DNA from: CAYONP01 sp964405335 | GTDB lineage: Bacteria > Armatimonadota > UBA10988 | Length of the DNA: 60,707 nucleotides | Direction: 5' to 3' | Assembly: GCA_964405335.1 (NCBI GenBank) | Contig: CAYONP010000026.1 | Location: forward strand, 1 to 60,707 | Shown: piece by piece, positions 1 through 8,289 of the stretch | Layout of the letters: every line of letters begins with the position of its first letter | Position numbering within the stretch: position 1 is the stretch's first letter | The notes under the pieces: model-generated | Seen by the model: the letters and a program-made list of their open reading frames with translations, nothing else | Databases searched by the model: none | Told to the model about the DNA's origin: nothing | Program-made: the position numbers and the translations under genes

Positions 1-1719
1 AACGACATCCTTGACTTCAGCAAGATCGAGGCCGGCCGGCTGGACCTCGATCCGCTCGAGTTCGATCTCCACGAGCTGGTCCAGGCGACCGTCGCCACGC
101 AGGCGGTGCGTGCGCACGAGCAGGGGCTCGAGCTGGTCCTGCGCCTGCCCGTCGCGGTGCCGGCGCGCGTGGTCGGCGATCCGGGCCGGATCCGTCAGGT
201 GCTGCTCAACCTGGTCGCCAACGCGGTCAAGTTCACCCACGCCGGCGAGGTGCGGGTCGAGCTCGAGGCCGCGCCGGCGGGTGGCGGGCGGATCGAGCTG
301 CATGTCCGCGTGGTCGACACCGGCATCGGCATCGACGACGCCAAGATCGACCAGATCTTCGAGGCGTTCCGCCAGGCCGACGGCTCGACCACGCGGCAGT
401 ACGGCGGCACCGGGCTCGGGCTGGCCATCTCCAACCAACTGGTCAAGCTGATGGACGGCCGGCTGTGGGTCGAGAGCGAACTCGGGCGCGGGAGCTGCTT
501 CCAGTTCGTGCTGCCGCTACGCGTGGCGAGTGGGGCCGAGCCCACACGGCCGACCACGCTCGCCGGCCGGCGCGTGCTGGTGGTCGACGACCATGCCGGC
601 GCGCGAGATGCCGCCACCGAACTGCTGCGCGAGCTCGGCGCCGAGGTGGTCGCCGCGGCCGATTCGGCGGCCGCGGCGGGGGCCGTGGCCGAGGGCACGC
701 CGTTCGACCTGATGCTGCTCGAGGCCGATCTCGGCGGCGACGGCGTGGCCGGTCTGGTCGGCCACCTGGCCGGTCTCGGCTGTGCCGCTCCGCCGACGGT
801 GGCGGTGCTGCCGTATCCGGGGGCACGCGAGGCGGCGGAGCCGTGCGAGGCGCTCGGGCCGGTCGCGACAGTGGCCAAGCCGTACGGCCCGGCGTCGCTC
901 CGGCAGGTCGCCGCTCAAGTGCTGAGCGCCGGCTTTGACTCCCCCGCGGCGCCGGTGGAGCCGGCGCTGGAGCCGCCGCGCGTGGGCCACCAGATCCTGC
1001 TGGCCGAGGACAACTTGGTCAACCAGAAGCTCGCCGTGCGGCTGCTCGAGCTCGCCGGGCACCGGGTCAGCGTGGCCAACAACGGGGCCGAGGCGGTCGA
1101 ACGCTGGAGCGAGGGGCAGTTCGACCTAATCCTGATGGATGTCCAGATGCCCGAGATGAGCGGACTCGAAGCGACCGCCGCCATCCGCGAGCGCGAGCGC
1201 GGCACCGGCCGGCACACGCCGATCATTGCCATGACCGCGCACGCGATGAGGGGCGACCGCGAACGCTGCCTCGCGGCGGGCATGGACGGCTATGTGGCCA
1301 AGCCGGTCCGCCGTGCCGACCTGTTTGCCGCCATCGACCAGGCGGTGGCCGACGCGGCGCCGTCGCCGTTCGACCGCGCCAGCGCCCTGCGCCGCATCGG
1401 CGGCGATCCGGTCCTGCTCGGCGAGCTGGCCCGCATCTTTCTGGCCGAGTGGCGGCGGCAGCTCGACGAGCTGCGCGAGGCGGTCGACGCGCGGGACGCG
1501 CGTCGGATTGAGCGCGGCGCGCACACCCTGCGCGGCGCCGTCTCGAACTTCATCGCCGAGCCCGCCGCCGCCGCCGCGGGCGCGCTCGAGGAGCTGGCGC
1601 GCGGCGGAGAAACGACGGGCGCCGAGGAGGCCCTCGCCGCGCTCGAGCGAGAACTGAGCCGTCTCACGCCACTGCTCGAACTAGAGCTGGGAGCCGCCCG
1701 TGAACATCCTGCTGGCTGA
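1..1719 (+). CDS. Hybrid sensor histidine kinase / response regulator with Hpt domain (5' partial)
   Basis: The reading frame is open from base 1, so the N-terminal sensor part lies outside the window. The visible product begins in the end of the dimerisation/phosphoacceptor domain (NDILDFSKIEAGRL). The HATPase domain follows at about nt 150-520, with N-box NLVANAVKFTH, DTGIGI and GGTGLGLAIS. Two receiver domains come next (about nt 565-920 and 990-1350), and an Hpt domain with HTLRGAVSNF (about nt 1365-1700) ends the protein. The second receiver keeps the acidic pocket (AEDN), the phospho-Asp (LILMDVQMPEM) and the Lys (AKPV). The first has Glu at the phospho-Asp position (LMLLEADL), so it is probably a pseudo-receiver. 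This is a BarA/TorS-like phosphorelay architecture: His to Asp to Hpt-His. The 3' end overlaps the next gene by 20 bp, which suggests translational coupling. The input signal is unknown because the sensor is missing. Confidence 0.93.
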   Translation, partial: NDILDFSKIEAGRLDLDPLEFDLHELVQATVATQAVRAHEQGLELVLRLPVAVPARVVGDPGRIRQVLLNLVANAVKFTHAGEVRVELEAAPAGGGRIELHVRVVDTGIGIDDAKIDQIFEAFRQADGSTTRQYGGTGLGLAISNQLVKLMDGRLWVESELGRGSCFQFVLPLRVASGAEPTRPTTLAGRRVLVVDDHAGARDAATELLRELGAEVVAAADSAAAAGAVAEGTPFDLMLLEADLGGDGVAGLVGHLAGLGCAAPPTVAVLPYPGAREAAEPCEALGPVATVAKPYGPASLRQVAAQVLSAGFDSPAAPVEPALEPPRVGHQILLAEDNLVNQKLAVRLLELAGHRVSVANNGAEAVERWSEGQFDLILMDVQMPEMSGLEATAAIRERERGTGRHTPIIAMTAHAMRGDRERCLAAGMDGYVAKPVRRADLFAAIDQAVADAAPSPFDRASALRRIGGDPVLLGELARIFLAEWRRQLDELREAVDARDARRIERGAHTLRGAVSNFIAEPAAAAAGALEELARGGETTGAEEALAALERELSRLTPLLELELGAAREHPAG

Positions 1720-2086
1720 CGATCACCCGGTCACCGGCCGCCTGGTCAGCCTGTTCATCGAGCACATGCACCACACCGTCGAGCTGGTCGGCGACGGAAC
1801 GACGGCGCTGGCGCGGATGTCGGCCGAGCAGGCGCCGCCGATGGCCATCCTCGCCTGGTCGCTGCCCGAGCTGCCCGGTCCCGAGGTCGCCCGCCGCCTG
1901 CGCGCCGCCGACGTGCCACAGCGATTCCTGGTCCTGATGACCGCCAACGACGACCCGGACCTCGAGCGCAAAGTGCTCGACTGCGGCGCCGATGCCTACC
2001 TGCTCAAACCCGTGACGCAGAACCAGATCGAAGCCCTGATCCGCCAGGCCGAAGCCGCCCGCGCCAGCGACCTGGTCGCCGCCTGA
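1700..2086 (+). CDS. Stand-alone receiver-domain protein lacking the phospho-aspartate
   Basis: A 128-residue protein made only of a CheY-like receiver fold. It starts at GTG 1700, inside the preceding kinase gene, with a purine-rich GGGAG upstream. The acidic pair (LLADDH) and the conserved Lys (LLKPV) are present, but the beta-3 aspartate is replaced by Ala (ILAWSLPELPG). It therefore cannot accept phosphate at the normal site. The overlap with the hybrid kinase implies co-expression. It may act as a phosphorylation-independent docking partner or as a modulator of the phosphorelay (inference). No output domain is present, and the length is typical of single-domain receivers. Confidence 0.88.
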   Translation: MNILLADDHPVTGRLVSLFIEHMHHTVELVGDGTTALARMSAEQAPPMAILAWSLPELPGPEVARRLRAADVPQRFLVLMTANDDPDLERKVLDCGADAYLLKPVTQNQIEALIRQAEAARASDLVAA

Positions 2087-2088
2087 GC

Positions 2089-2170
2089 GGGGTCAGACCC
2101 CGGAAACGCTTGGCATGTTACAAGGTCGTGTGGAATGGTAACCGACCACGTGAATCAGGGACCTGACCCC
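2089..2170. repeat. Palindromic repeat between convergent genes
   Basis: GGGGTC-A-GACCCC at 2089-2101 is a perfect 6-bp hairpin. The segment GGGGTCAG (2089-2096) is also matched by CTGACCCC at 2163-2170, so a larger inverted repeat spans the convergent intergenic stretch. The right arm lies inside the last codons of the minus-strand hydrolase gene. It may serve as a bidirectional terminator or be a dispersed palindrome; there is no U-tract. Confidence 0.5.
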
Positions 2171-4017
2171 GTGAGGTGGAGTTCCCACGGCAGGTTGGCC
2201 GGTGCACGGAAGGGACCGTTGCGCAGGCGGGTGATCAGCTCGTCGCTGAGATTCTCGAAGGCGAACAGGCAGACCCCGCGGTAGCCCATCTGCCGGGCGA
2301 TGGTGATCTGCTCGACCGCCCGCTGCGGCGCGCGGGTCATCTGATAGATGCCGATCCCGGCATACAGCACCTGGCCGAAGCGCGGCTCGCGCAGCGGCGC
2401 CAGCTCGGCCTGCAGCCGGCGGCGGAACAGGTTGTTGTCGCGCGTGTAGGCCATCGGGCAGAGAAACGCCACGTCGCCGGCGGCCAGCCAGGCTTGGCCG
2501 TCGCGGCGCACGCGGGTCAGGTCGCTGAGCTGTGTGCCGCCCGCGGCGCTGGTGATGATCCGCGGGTTGACCCGCCGCGCCGCGGCGGTGCACTCGGCGA
2601 CCAACGAGCTGACCTGGTCGATCCGCCACTGGTCCCAGATGCGCCGCGCGCCTGGCACGCCGGCCGTCGCCGTGCGGGTGGTGTTGACGATGCCCTGCTC
2701 TTGACACAGCCACTCGACGGCGTTGTGGAACAGGCGCGTGACCGCCGTCTCGGCCAGCTCGGCCTGGTAGCCGTGGAAGTTGAACACGACAAACCAGCCC
2801 CGCCCGTGCTGCCGCGCGCAGACCGCCGGCGTGCCGTCGCTGAAGCTGGCCAGCACCAGCGTGCCGTCGTCGGCGCGGCATAGATTCCCGCGCACGCGCA
2901 GTGGCGTGACCGCCGGCAGGCCGGCGGTGATCGGGTGCTCGACCAGCACGGTCAGCGAGTCGGCGCGGGTCTCGACGTAGCTCGAGCCACTCAGCCCAAC
3001 GGCCGCGGCGAAGGCGGCGCTACCGCGCACCGCCTCGGGCCCGTCGAGGATGATCGCCGCCCCGCCGCTGCCGACATGGCGCATGAGCTGGAGCAGCGTC
3101 TCGCCGGGCACGCGGCCGGTGTAGAGGTTGCCGGCGACCACCACGGTGTCGCGCCGGAGCTGGGGCAGGTTCTCGTCGAGCAGCGCGGCGGGTCGATAGC
3201 CGGCGTCGGCGACGAACGACTTGATCGCCTCGTAGTAGCTCCCGCCGCCAGTGCGGTGGAAGCTGGTCTTGAGCAGACGCATCCCGCTGCCGCCCTCGCC
3301 GCCGCTGAACAGCGTCAGCGGATCGAACCCGTGCTCCTGCCAGAACAACTGCCGGGTGACCTCGCCGTAGTCGTAGTCGGTGTCGTACTCGTGGCGGATG
3401 TAGTCGTAGTGGATGCCGTCGACGCCGGTCTCGGCCAGCTCGGTCACCAGCCCGACGAGGAAGGCCCGCACCGCCGGGTGCGACGGGCTGAGCCAGTTGT
3501 TGTGTCGGTTGCCGAAGCGATCGAGGGCGAACCAATCGGGCGCGAAGTTGGGGTGCTTCGACAGCCCGCCGTGGAGCATGACCAGGTAGGGGTGGACCTG
3601 GATTCCGGCGGCGTGGGCCTGGGTCACCAGCTCGCGCAGCGGGTCGAAGCCGGGCGCCAGGTGGCGGTTGACTGGGATCAGCCGGCTCTGCCACATCGCC
3701 TGGTGCGGGTAGTTGGCCAGCGGCAGCAGGGCATTGAGCCCGGCCTTGCGCGTCCGCGCGACGGTGCGGGCAATCGCCTCGGGCGAGCGGTAGTCTTCCC
3801 AGTGCAGCCAGGCACCGCGGAACTCGCCGGGCGCGACGCTGAAGCGCCAACCGGTCGGCCGCGGGATAGTCGGCAACAGCGGCGTCACCGCCGGTGCCGG
3901 GTCGGGCGCATCGCGCGTGGTGGCGACGCCGTTGGCCCCGCCGTCGGGCGGGTCGTCGCCGGGCGCCACCGCGGCCAGCGCGGCGGCCAGGATTACCGCG
4001 AGCGGGAACAACAACAT
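2155..4017 (-). CDS. GHL10-type glycoside hydrolase-like secreted protein with inserted GATase-like domain
   Basis: From ATG 4017 (GAGG six bases upstream) the product is 620 aa and opens with a hydrophobic signal segment (MLLFPLAVILAAALAAV). A TTG at 4089 with GGGAG upstream is an alternative start; it would overlap the upstream gene by 26 bp and add an Arg-rich n-region. After the signal comes a TIM-barrel start (FRGAWLHWEDYRSPEAI, then KAGLNALLPLANYPHQA) and the GHL10 signature DGIHYDYIRHEYDTDYDYG. The barrel is interrupted at about nt 3300-2650 by an alpha/beta domain resembling class I glutamine amidotransferase or beta-galactosidase trimerisation domains (GGAAIILDGPEAV, then GRGWFVVFNFHGYQAEL). 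It resumes with WDQWRIDQVSSLVAECT and AFLCPMAYT. GHL10 proteins are presumed glycosidases; the substrate is unknown. It lies 46 bp downstream of the secreted-protein gene and is probably co-transcribed with it. Confidence 0.85.
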   Translation of the reverse strand: MLLFPLAVILAAALAAVAPGDDPPDGGANGVATTRDAPDPAPAVTPLLPTIPRPTGWRFSVAPGEFRGAWLHWEDYRSPEAIARTVARTRKAGLNALLPLANYPHQAMWQSRLIPVNRHLAPGFDPLRELVTQAHAAGIQVHPYLVMLHGGLSKHPNFAPDWFALDRFGNRHNNWLSPSHPAVRAFLVGLVTELAETGVDGIHYDYIRHEYDTDYDYGEVTRQLFWQEHGFDPLTLFSGGEGGSGMRLLKTSFHRTGGGSYYEAIKSFVADAGYRPAALLDENLPQLRRDTVVVAGNLYTGRVPGETLLQLMRHVGSGGAAIILDGPEAVRGSAAFAAAVGLSGSSYVETRADSLTVLVEHPITAGLPAVTPLRVRGNLCRADDGTLVLASFSDGTPAVCARQHGRGWFVVFNFHGYQAELAETAVTRLFHNAVEWLCQEQGIVNTTRTATAGVPGARRIWDQWRIDQVSSLVAECTAAARRVNPRIITSAAGGTQLSDLTRVRRDGQAWLAAGDVAFLCPMAYTRDNNLFRRRLQAELAPLREPRFGQVLYAGIGIYQMTRAPQRAVEQITIARQMGYRGVCLFAFENLSDELITRLRNGPFRAPANLPWELHLTGSGP

Positions 4018-4063
4018 CCAAGACCTCGGCGCTGGTTGCCGGCGACGCTTGGGCGCGGCGCGG

Positions 4064-4819
4064 CTAGAACGCGGCGAACTGCGAACCAAGCCGGTAGCTC
4101 CCGGCCGACGGGGCCAGGCACGAGACCTGGAGGTAGTAGACCTGCCCCGCCTTCACCGGCACGATCAGCCCTTCGTTCGCGGTCGAGCTCTCGAGGTCCT
4201 GGTCGGAGTGGGCGATGACCTGGTCGAACTCCTCGCCGGTGAAGACCATGAGCACGAGATCGAGTGCATCATCGCCCTCGGTGAAGAAGATCAGCCGGCC
4301 GTTGTCCGCGGCGGTGACCATGAGCCAATCGGACAGGTCGTAGTCGGGGTAGCTCAACCGGTCGGTCATCACCGTGCCGACCTCGAGTTCGACCGCGCGC
4401 GACGGCCGGCCGTCCGGATCGGGCTCGCGCTGCGCCGGCGCGAAGGCGACGAAGCCGACCACCAGTTGGACTTTGGCCACCTCTTCGGAGTTGTTGCGCA
4501 CCCGCACGCGCCAGGTCTCGGCATAGGGGATGGCGCTGACCAACTGCTCATCGGACAGGTTGCCGGCGACGTCGACGTCGGCCTGGCCGTCGGGCAGCGG
4601 CTGGTTGTCGGAGTCGCAGACGGCCAGCACGCAGTCGCCGCCGCTGCCGCGGGTGACGGCGGTCAACATGCCGGCGGCCTCGACGTTCAGCTCGAAGTCC
4701 TTGACCTCGCCGCCGGGGATGACGATCTCGATGGTCTTGCCGAACTCGAGCGGCTCGGCGCCGAGCGGTGCGACCAGCAGGCTCAGCGCCACCGTGACCG
4801 GGATGAACAGGCGAGACAC
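4064..4819 (-). CDS. Secreted PPC-like beta-sandwich protein, function unknown
   Basis: A 251-aa protein. GTG 4819 was chosen as the start because GGAGGGAGG lies five bases upstream and a clean signal peptide follows (LFIPVTVALSLLVAPLGAEP). The mature part is a beta-rich fold resembling bacterial pre-peptidase C-terminal (PPC) domains: GKTIEIVIPGGEVKDFEL, then RVRVRNNSEEVAKVQLVVG, then a second half ending in KAGQVYYLQVSCLAPSAGSY. No catalytic motif is visible. It is the first gene after a strong sigma-70-like promoter and is followed by the GHL10-like hydrolase, so it may be a carbohydrate- or envelope-associated accessory protein (inference). Confidence 0.75.
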   Translation of the reverse strand: MSRLFIPVTVALSLLVAPLGAEPLEFGKTIEIVIPGGEVKDFELNVEAAGMLTAVTRGSGGDCVLAVCDSDNQPLPDGQADVDVAGNLSDEQLVSAIPYAETWRVRVRNNSEEVAKVQLVVGFVAFAPAQREPDPDGRPSRAVELEVGTVMTDRLSYPDYDLSDWLMVTAADNGRLIFFTEGDDALDLVLMVFTGEEFDQVIAHSDQDLESSTANEGLIVPVKAGQVYYLQVSCLAPSAGSYRLGSQFAAF

Positions 4820-4859
4820 GAGCACCTCCCTCCACGGCGCGATGGCCGCGACAGCCGCC

Positions 4860-4888
4860 ATTATGCGGTCTGCCGCGGTGGCCGTCAA
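4860..4888 (-). promoter_or_regulatory. Sigma-70-like promoter for the PPC-like/GHL10 unit
   Basis: On the minus strand, TTGACG (4888-4883), a 17-bp spacer and CATAAT (4865-4860) match the consensus closely. Transcription would start near 4853, giving a leader of about 34 nt to GTG 4819. Confidence 0.7.
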
Positions 4889-4971
4889 TCGACGGACAAT
4901 CGGCGTCGCCGGCGGTTGCGCAGGAGTTGTGCCGCTCGGCGCGAAGCCGCCACCGACCAAGGAGCGACGCC

Positions 4972-5352
4972 GTGTCCGACACCAGCGGCCCGCTGCGCAA
5001 GCCGGTCGTCTCGCCCGCCGATGCGCCTGTGGCCAGCTTTGCCTGGGGCGCCATCCACCTGCTCGACTGCGCCGAGACCACCGGCAGCGAGACGCTCACC
5101 TTCGGCGTGGTCGATATCCTCGCCGGGCAGGCCAACCCTCGGCATTACCACCCGAACTGCGACGAGGTCCTGTATGTGCTCTCCGGGCGCATCCACCACA
5201 CCCTCGGCGACGACGAGTACACGCTCGAGACGGGCGATGTGATTCACATCCCGCAGGGCATCTGGCACCAGGCGCGGGCGATCGGCGAGCACGACGCGCG
5301 GGTGATTGTCGCCTTCAACAGCGGCCGGCGCGAGGTCGTCGGCGAGTTCTGA
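4972..5352 (+). CDS. Small cupin-domain protein
   Basis: A 126-residue single-domain cupin. GTG 4972 is preceded by AAGGAG with suitable spacing. Cupin motif 1 is complete (G, five residues, HYH, four residues, E, six residues, G, in GQANPRHYHPNCDEVLYVLSG). Motif 2 is present as GDVIHIPQGIWHQ, so the His/His/Glu/His metal site is intact. Such small cupins bind sugars or small acids as isomerases, dioxygenases or sensors, and the substrate cannot be assigned here. It ends 13 bp before a Gfo/Idh/MocA oxidoreductase, a pairing that suggests a role in carbohydrate metabolism. Confidence 0.9.
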   Translation: MSDTSGPLRKPVVSPADAPVASFAWGAIHLLDCAETTGSETLTFGVVDILAGQANPRHYHPNCDEVLYVLSGRIHHTLGDDEYTLETGDVIHIPQGIWHQARAIGEHDARVIVAFNSGRREVVGEF

Positions 5353-5365
5353 ACGGGGGGCGACG

Positions 5366-6439
5366 ATGCCGGACGAGTTCCGCTACAACTTCGAATATGC
5401 GCCGGACGAGAAGGTCCGCGTCGGCTACCTCGGCTGCGGTGGGCATAGCTACCGCAACGTCTATCCGAGCTTCGCCTTCGCGCCGGTCGAGCTGGTCGCC
5501 GTGTGCGACCGCCAGGCCGACCGCGCCGAGGCCTATGCCCGACAGTTCGGCGCCACACGCTGGCACACCGACCATCGCCGGCTGCTCGAAGACGACATCG
5601 AAGCGGTGTTCATCGTCACCAACTACGATGAGCAGGGCTGGCCGCAGGCGACGCCGCTGGCCCTGGAGGCGCTCGAGGCGGGCAAGCATGTCTGGATGGA
5701 GAAACCCCCAGCGGCGACGGTGGCCCAGCTCGAGGCGCTGAAGCAGGCGGCCGACCGGCAGGCCAAGTGCGTGCTGGTCGGGTTCAAGAAGATGTTCACC
5801 CCGGCGATGCGCCGGCTGCGCGAAATCATCGCCGGCGAGAGCTTCGGCGGCGTCACCTCGATCAACATCCGCTACCCACAGCACATGCCCGAGCCGCCCT
5901 ATGACGGCCGGAAGATGATCGGCTTCCTCGACCACATCGCCCACCCCGGCGCGCAGCTCATCTCGCTCGGCGGGCCGCTCCGCGAGCTGTTCTACGTGCG
6001 CCAGCCGGACTCGGGCGCGACAGTGGCCAGCCTCACCTTCGCCGGCGGGGCGATCGGCTGCCTGCACCTGACCGCCGGCCAGTCGGGCACCTCGCCGCTC
6101 GAGCGCGTCGAGGTGATCGGCCGCGGCGAGAACGCGGTGATCGAGAACGGCGTGCGGTTGACCTGGTATCGCAAGGGCGGCCGCGGGCCGTACGGCCGCA
6201 GCGACACTTTCACCACCGCCACCGAGCAGGGCCCGATTGTCTGGGAGCCCGAGTTCTCGCTCGGCGTGCTGTACAACAAGGGCCTGTTCACCCTCGGCTA
6301 TGTCGAGGAGATCCGCTACTTTTGCGCCTGCGTCAAAGCCGGCCGGGCGGTCGAGCGCGGCGGGCTCGATGATGCAATCGCCATCTGGCGGCTGTACGAG
6401 GCCTACCTGCAAGGGCCCGGCAAGGTGATCGCGGTGTAG
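5366..6439 (+). CDS. Gfo/Idh/MocA-family oxidoreductase (cytoplasmic)
   Basis: A 357-aa NAD(P)-dependent sugar or inositol dehydrogenase-like protein. ATG 5366 follows GGGGGG after the cupin stop. The N-terminal Rossmann fold carries VGYLGCGGHSY. The EKP motif (WMEKPPAAT) supplies the Lys usually involved in catalysis. The C-terminal domain has the family's open-faced sheet region (DHIAHPGAQLISLGG). There is no signal peptide, unlike the paralogue at the right end of the window. It likely oxidises or reduces a sugar derivative, possibly together with the upstream cupin. The gene ends 50 bp before the REP array. Confidence 0.92.
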   Translation: MPDEFRYNFEYAPDEKVRVGYLGCGGHSYRNVYPSFAFAPVELVAVCDRQADRAEAYARQFGATRWHTDHRRLLEDDIEAVFIVTNYDEQGWPQATPLALEALEAGKHVWMEKPPAATVAQLEALKQAADRQAKCVLVGFKKMFTPAMRRLREIIAGESFGGVTSINIRYPQHMPEPPYDGRKMIGFLDHIAHPGAQLISLGGPLRELFYVRQPDSGATVASLTFAGGAIGCLHLTAGQSGTSPLERVEVIGRGENAVIENGVRLTWYRKGGRGPYGRSDTFTTATEQGPIVWEPEFSLGVLYNKGLFTLGYVEEIRYFCACVKAGRAVERGGLDDAIAIWRLYEAYLQGPGKVIAV

Positions 6440-6488
6440 CGGCTACGTACCACCGCAGCCGGCGCGCCGCGTGCTACAAACGACAACG

Positions 6489-6921
6489 GTAGGGGCGGGT
6501 CTCAGACCCGCCCGAATGCTGGCAAACCCGCTTGCCCAGCGGATCGGGGGCGCCGGCGGGCAGGTCTGAGACCTGCCCCCACCGGGCGTCACGGCGTGGA
6601 CCTCGCGGAGCGGTGCGTCGTCTATCAGGGCGGGTCTCAGACCCGCCCGAGTGCTGGCCAACCCGCTTGCCCAGCGGATCGGGGGCGCCGGCGGGCAGGT
6701 CTGAGACCTGCCCCCACCGGGCGTCACGGCGTGGACCTCGCGGAGCGGTGCGTCGTCTATCAGGGCGGGTCTCAGACCCGCCCGAGTGCTGGCCAACCCG
6801 CTTGCCCAGCGGATCGGGGGCGCCGGCGGGCAGGTCTGAGACCTGCCCCCACCGGGCGTCACGGCGTGGACCTCGCGGAGCGGTGCGTCGTCTATCAGGG
6901 CGGGTCTCAGACCCGCCCGTG
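6489..6921. repeat. REPIN followed by a tandem 135-bp REP array
   Basis: This fills most of the gene-free stretch 6440-6936. GTAG at 6489-6492 is followed by a perfect palindrome, arms GGGCGGGTCT and AGACCCGCCC around one base (6493-6513). About 45 bp later comes an inverted partner with arms GGGCAGGTCT/AGACCTGCCC (6558-6578), followed by CCCAC, which reads GTGG on the other strand. The first palindrome recurs at exact 135-bp intervals (phase marks 6496, 6631, 6766, 6901), giving three near-identical full units and a final half. The later copies have lost the GTAG head. The in-frame translations are compositional artefacts, not proteins. Confidence 0.85.
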
Positions 6922-6936
6922 ACGGCCACCCGCCGC

Positions 6937-8211
6937 TCAGGCCTGCTCGGCCGGCTTGGCGCTCAGCCGGCCGTAGAGCAGCGACAGCAGGCACGAGACG
7001 CCGACCAGCACGCCGGCCCAGGTGAAGGCCGGGCCGTAGACGCCCATCTCGTCCTTGAAGTAGGCCGCCAGTTGCGGGCCGATCACGCCGCCGATGCCGT
7101 AGGCGGTGAAGACCAGGCCGTAGTTCACGCCCATGTTGCGGGTGCCGAAGGCGTCGGCGGTGGCCGAGGGGAAGAGCGCGAAGTTGCCGCCGAAGTTGAG
7201 GCCGATCAGGCCCATGATCACGAACGCCGTCGCCGGCCCGGCGTCGAGCGCGCCGGTGACCAGGAACATGGCCACCGTCTGCAGGCCGAACATGACGGTC
7301 ATCGAGGCGCGGCGACCGATCCGGTCGCTGACCCCGCCCCAGAAGACCCGGCCGATGGCGTTGAGCATCGACAACACGCTGAGTGCGAACGCCGCCTGGG
7401 TCTCGTTGATCGCCGGCGCGTCGTTGACCGCCGTCTTGACCACGGCGATGGTCATCAGGCCGGCCATGGCGCTGCCCATGAACATCGCCCAGAGCAGGTA
7501 GAACAGCGGCGTGCGGGTCATCTGCTGCCACTCGACGTCGGCCGCCGGCGGCTTGGCCGCCGCCGCGCCCGGCTTGGCCGGCGACGCCCAGCCCGCCGGC
7601 GGGTTGCACAGCAGCAGCGCGCCGATGGCCACCACCGCGCCGCAGACAATCGCGTGGGTGATGAAGAACTGGCTCAGCGAGTGGCCGCCGGCTTCGGTCG
7701 AGAGGTAGCGCGTGACCGAGGGCGAGAAGTAGGCCGCGCCGCCGCCGAACCCGGCCACGGCGATGCCGGTGATCAGGCCCTTGATGTCGGGGAACCACTT
7801 GGTCAGCGCGGCGATGGGGCAGACATAGGCCAGGCCGATGCCGGCGCCGAACAGCACGCCGTAAGAGAGCCACCAGAGCCACTTCTGCGACTCGTCGCGA
7901 AGCTGGCTGGCGAGCAGCGCGCCGACCAACAGGAAGCCCGCGCCGAGCAGCGCCGGCAGCGTCGGGCCCTTCTTGTCCTGCAGCCGACCGGCCGGCACCA
8001 TGACCACCGCGAAGGTCAGCAGCGCCAGGTTGAACGCCCCCTGGATAGACTTGTTGTCCCAGCTCGGGAACATCTCTTGGAGCGGCTTGACCAGCACGCT
8101 GAAGCCATAGACGGTGCCGAGAATGAGCTGCACCATCAGCGCGCCGGCCAGCACCAGCCAACGGCGATACTCGAGCCCCACACCCGCGGCGGCAGTCGGT
8201 TGCTCGGCCAC
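6937..8211 (-). CDS. MFS transporter, OFA (oxalate/formate antiporter-like) subfamily
   Basis: A 424-aa polytopic membrane protein with about 12 hydrophobic segments. GTG 8211 is used because GGAGGG lies just upstream. The N-terminus (RRWLVLAGALMVQLILGTVYGFSVL) and the first cytoplasmic loop (PAGRLQDKKGP) are typical of the OFA subfamily. It is expected to exchange or import a small organic acid across the inner membrane; the substrate is not predictable. It lies 78 bp downstream of the nagB-like gene on the same strand and may belong to that transcription unit. The REP array lies beyond its 3' end. Confidence 0.9.
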   Translation of the reverse strand: MAEQPTAAAGVGLEYRRWLVLAGALMVQLILGTVYGFSVLVKPLQEMFPSWDNKSIQGAFNLALLTFAVVMVPAGRLQDKKGPTLPALLGAGFLLVGALLASQLRDESQKWLWWLSYGVLFGAGIGLAYVCPIAALTKWFPDIKGLITGIAVAGFGGGAAYFSPSVTRYLSTEAGGHSLSQFFITHAIVCGAVVAIGALLLCNPPAGWASPAKPGAAAAKPPAADVEWQQMTRTPLFYLLWAMFMGSAMAGLMTIAVVKTAVNDAPAINETQAAFALSVLSMLNAIGRVFWGGVSDRIGRRASMTVMFGLQTVAMFLVTGALDAGPATAFVIMGLIGLNFGGNFALFPSATADAFGTRNMGVNYGLVFTAYGIGGVIGPQLAAYFKDEMGVYGPAFTWAGVLVGVSCLLSLLYGRLSAKPAEQA

Positions 8212-8289
8212 AACAGCCCTCCTCACCAAGCGATGCGGTAGAGCATTGTGCAACACACCTGCCATGCGTTGCGTGGATGGCGACCTTGG

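Noticed and set aside
6489..6921. CRISPR-like array (regular repeats)
   Set aside because: The repeats and the sequence between them are the same in each unit, the period is 135 bp, and the elements are palindromic REPs; there are no variable spacers or cas genes.
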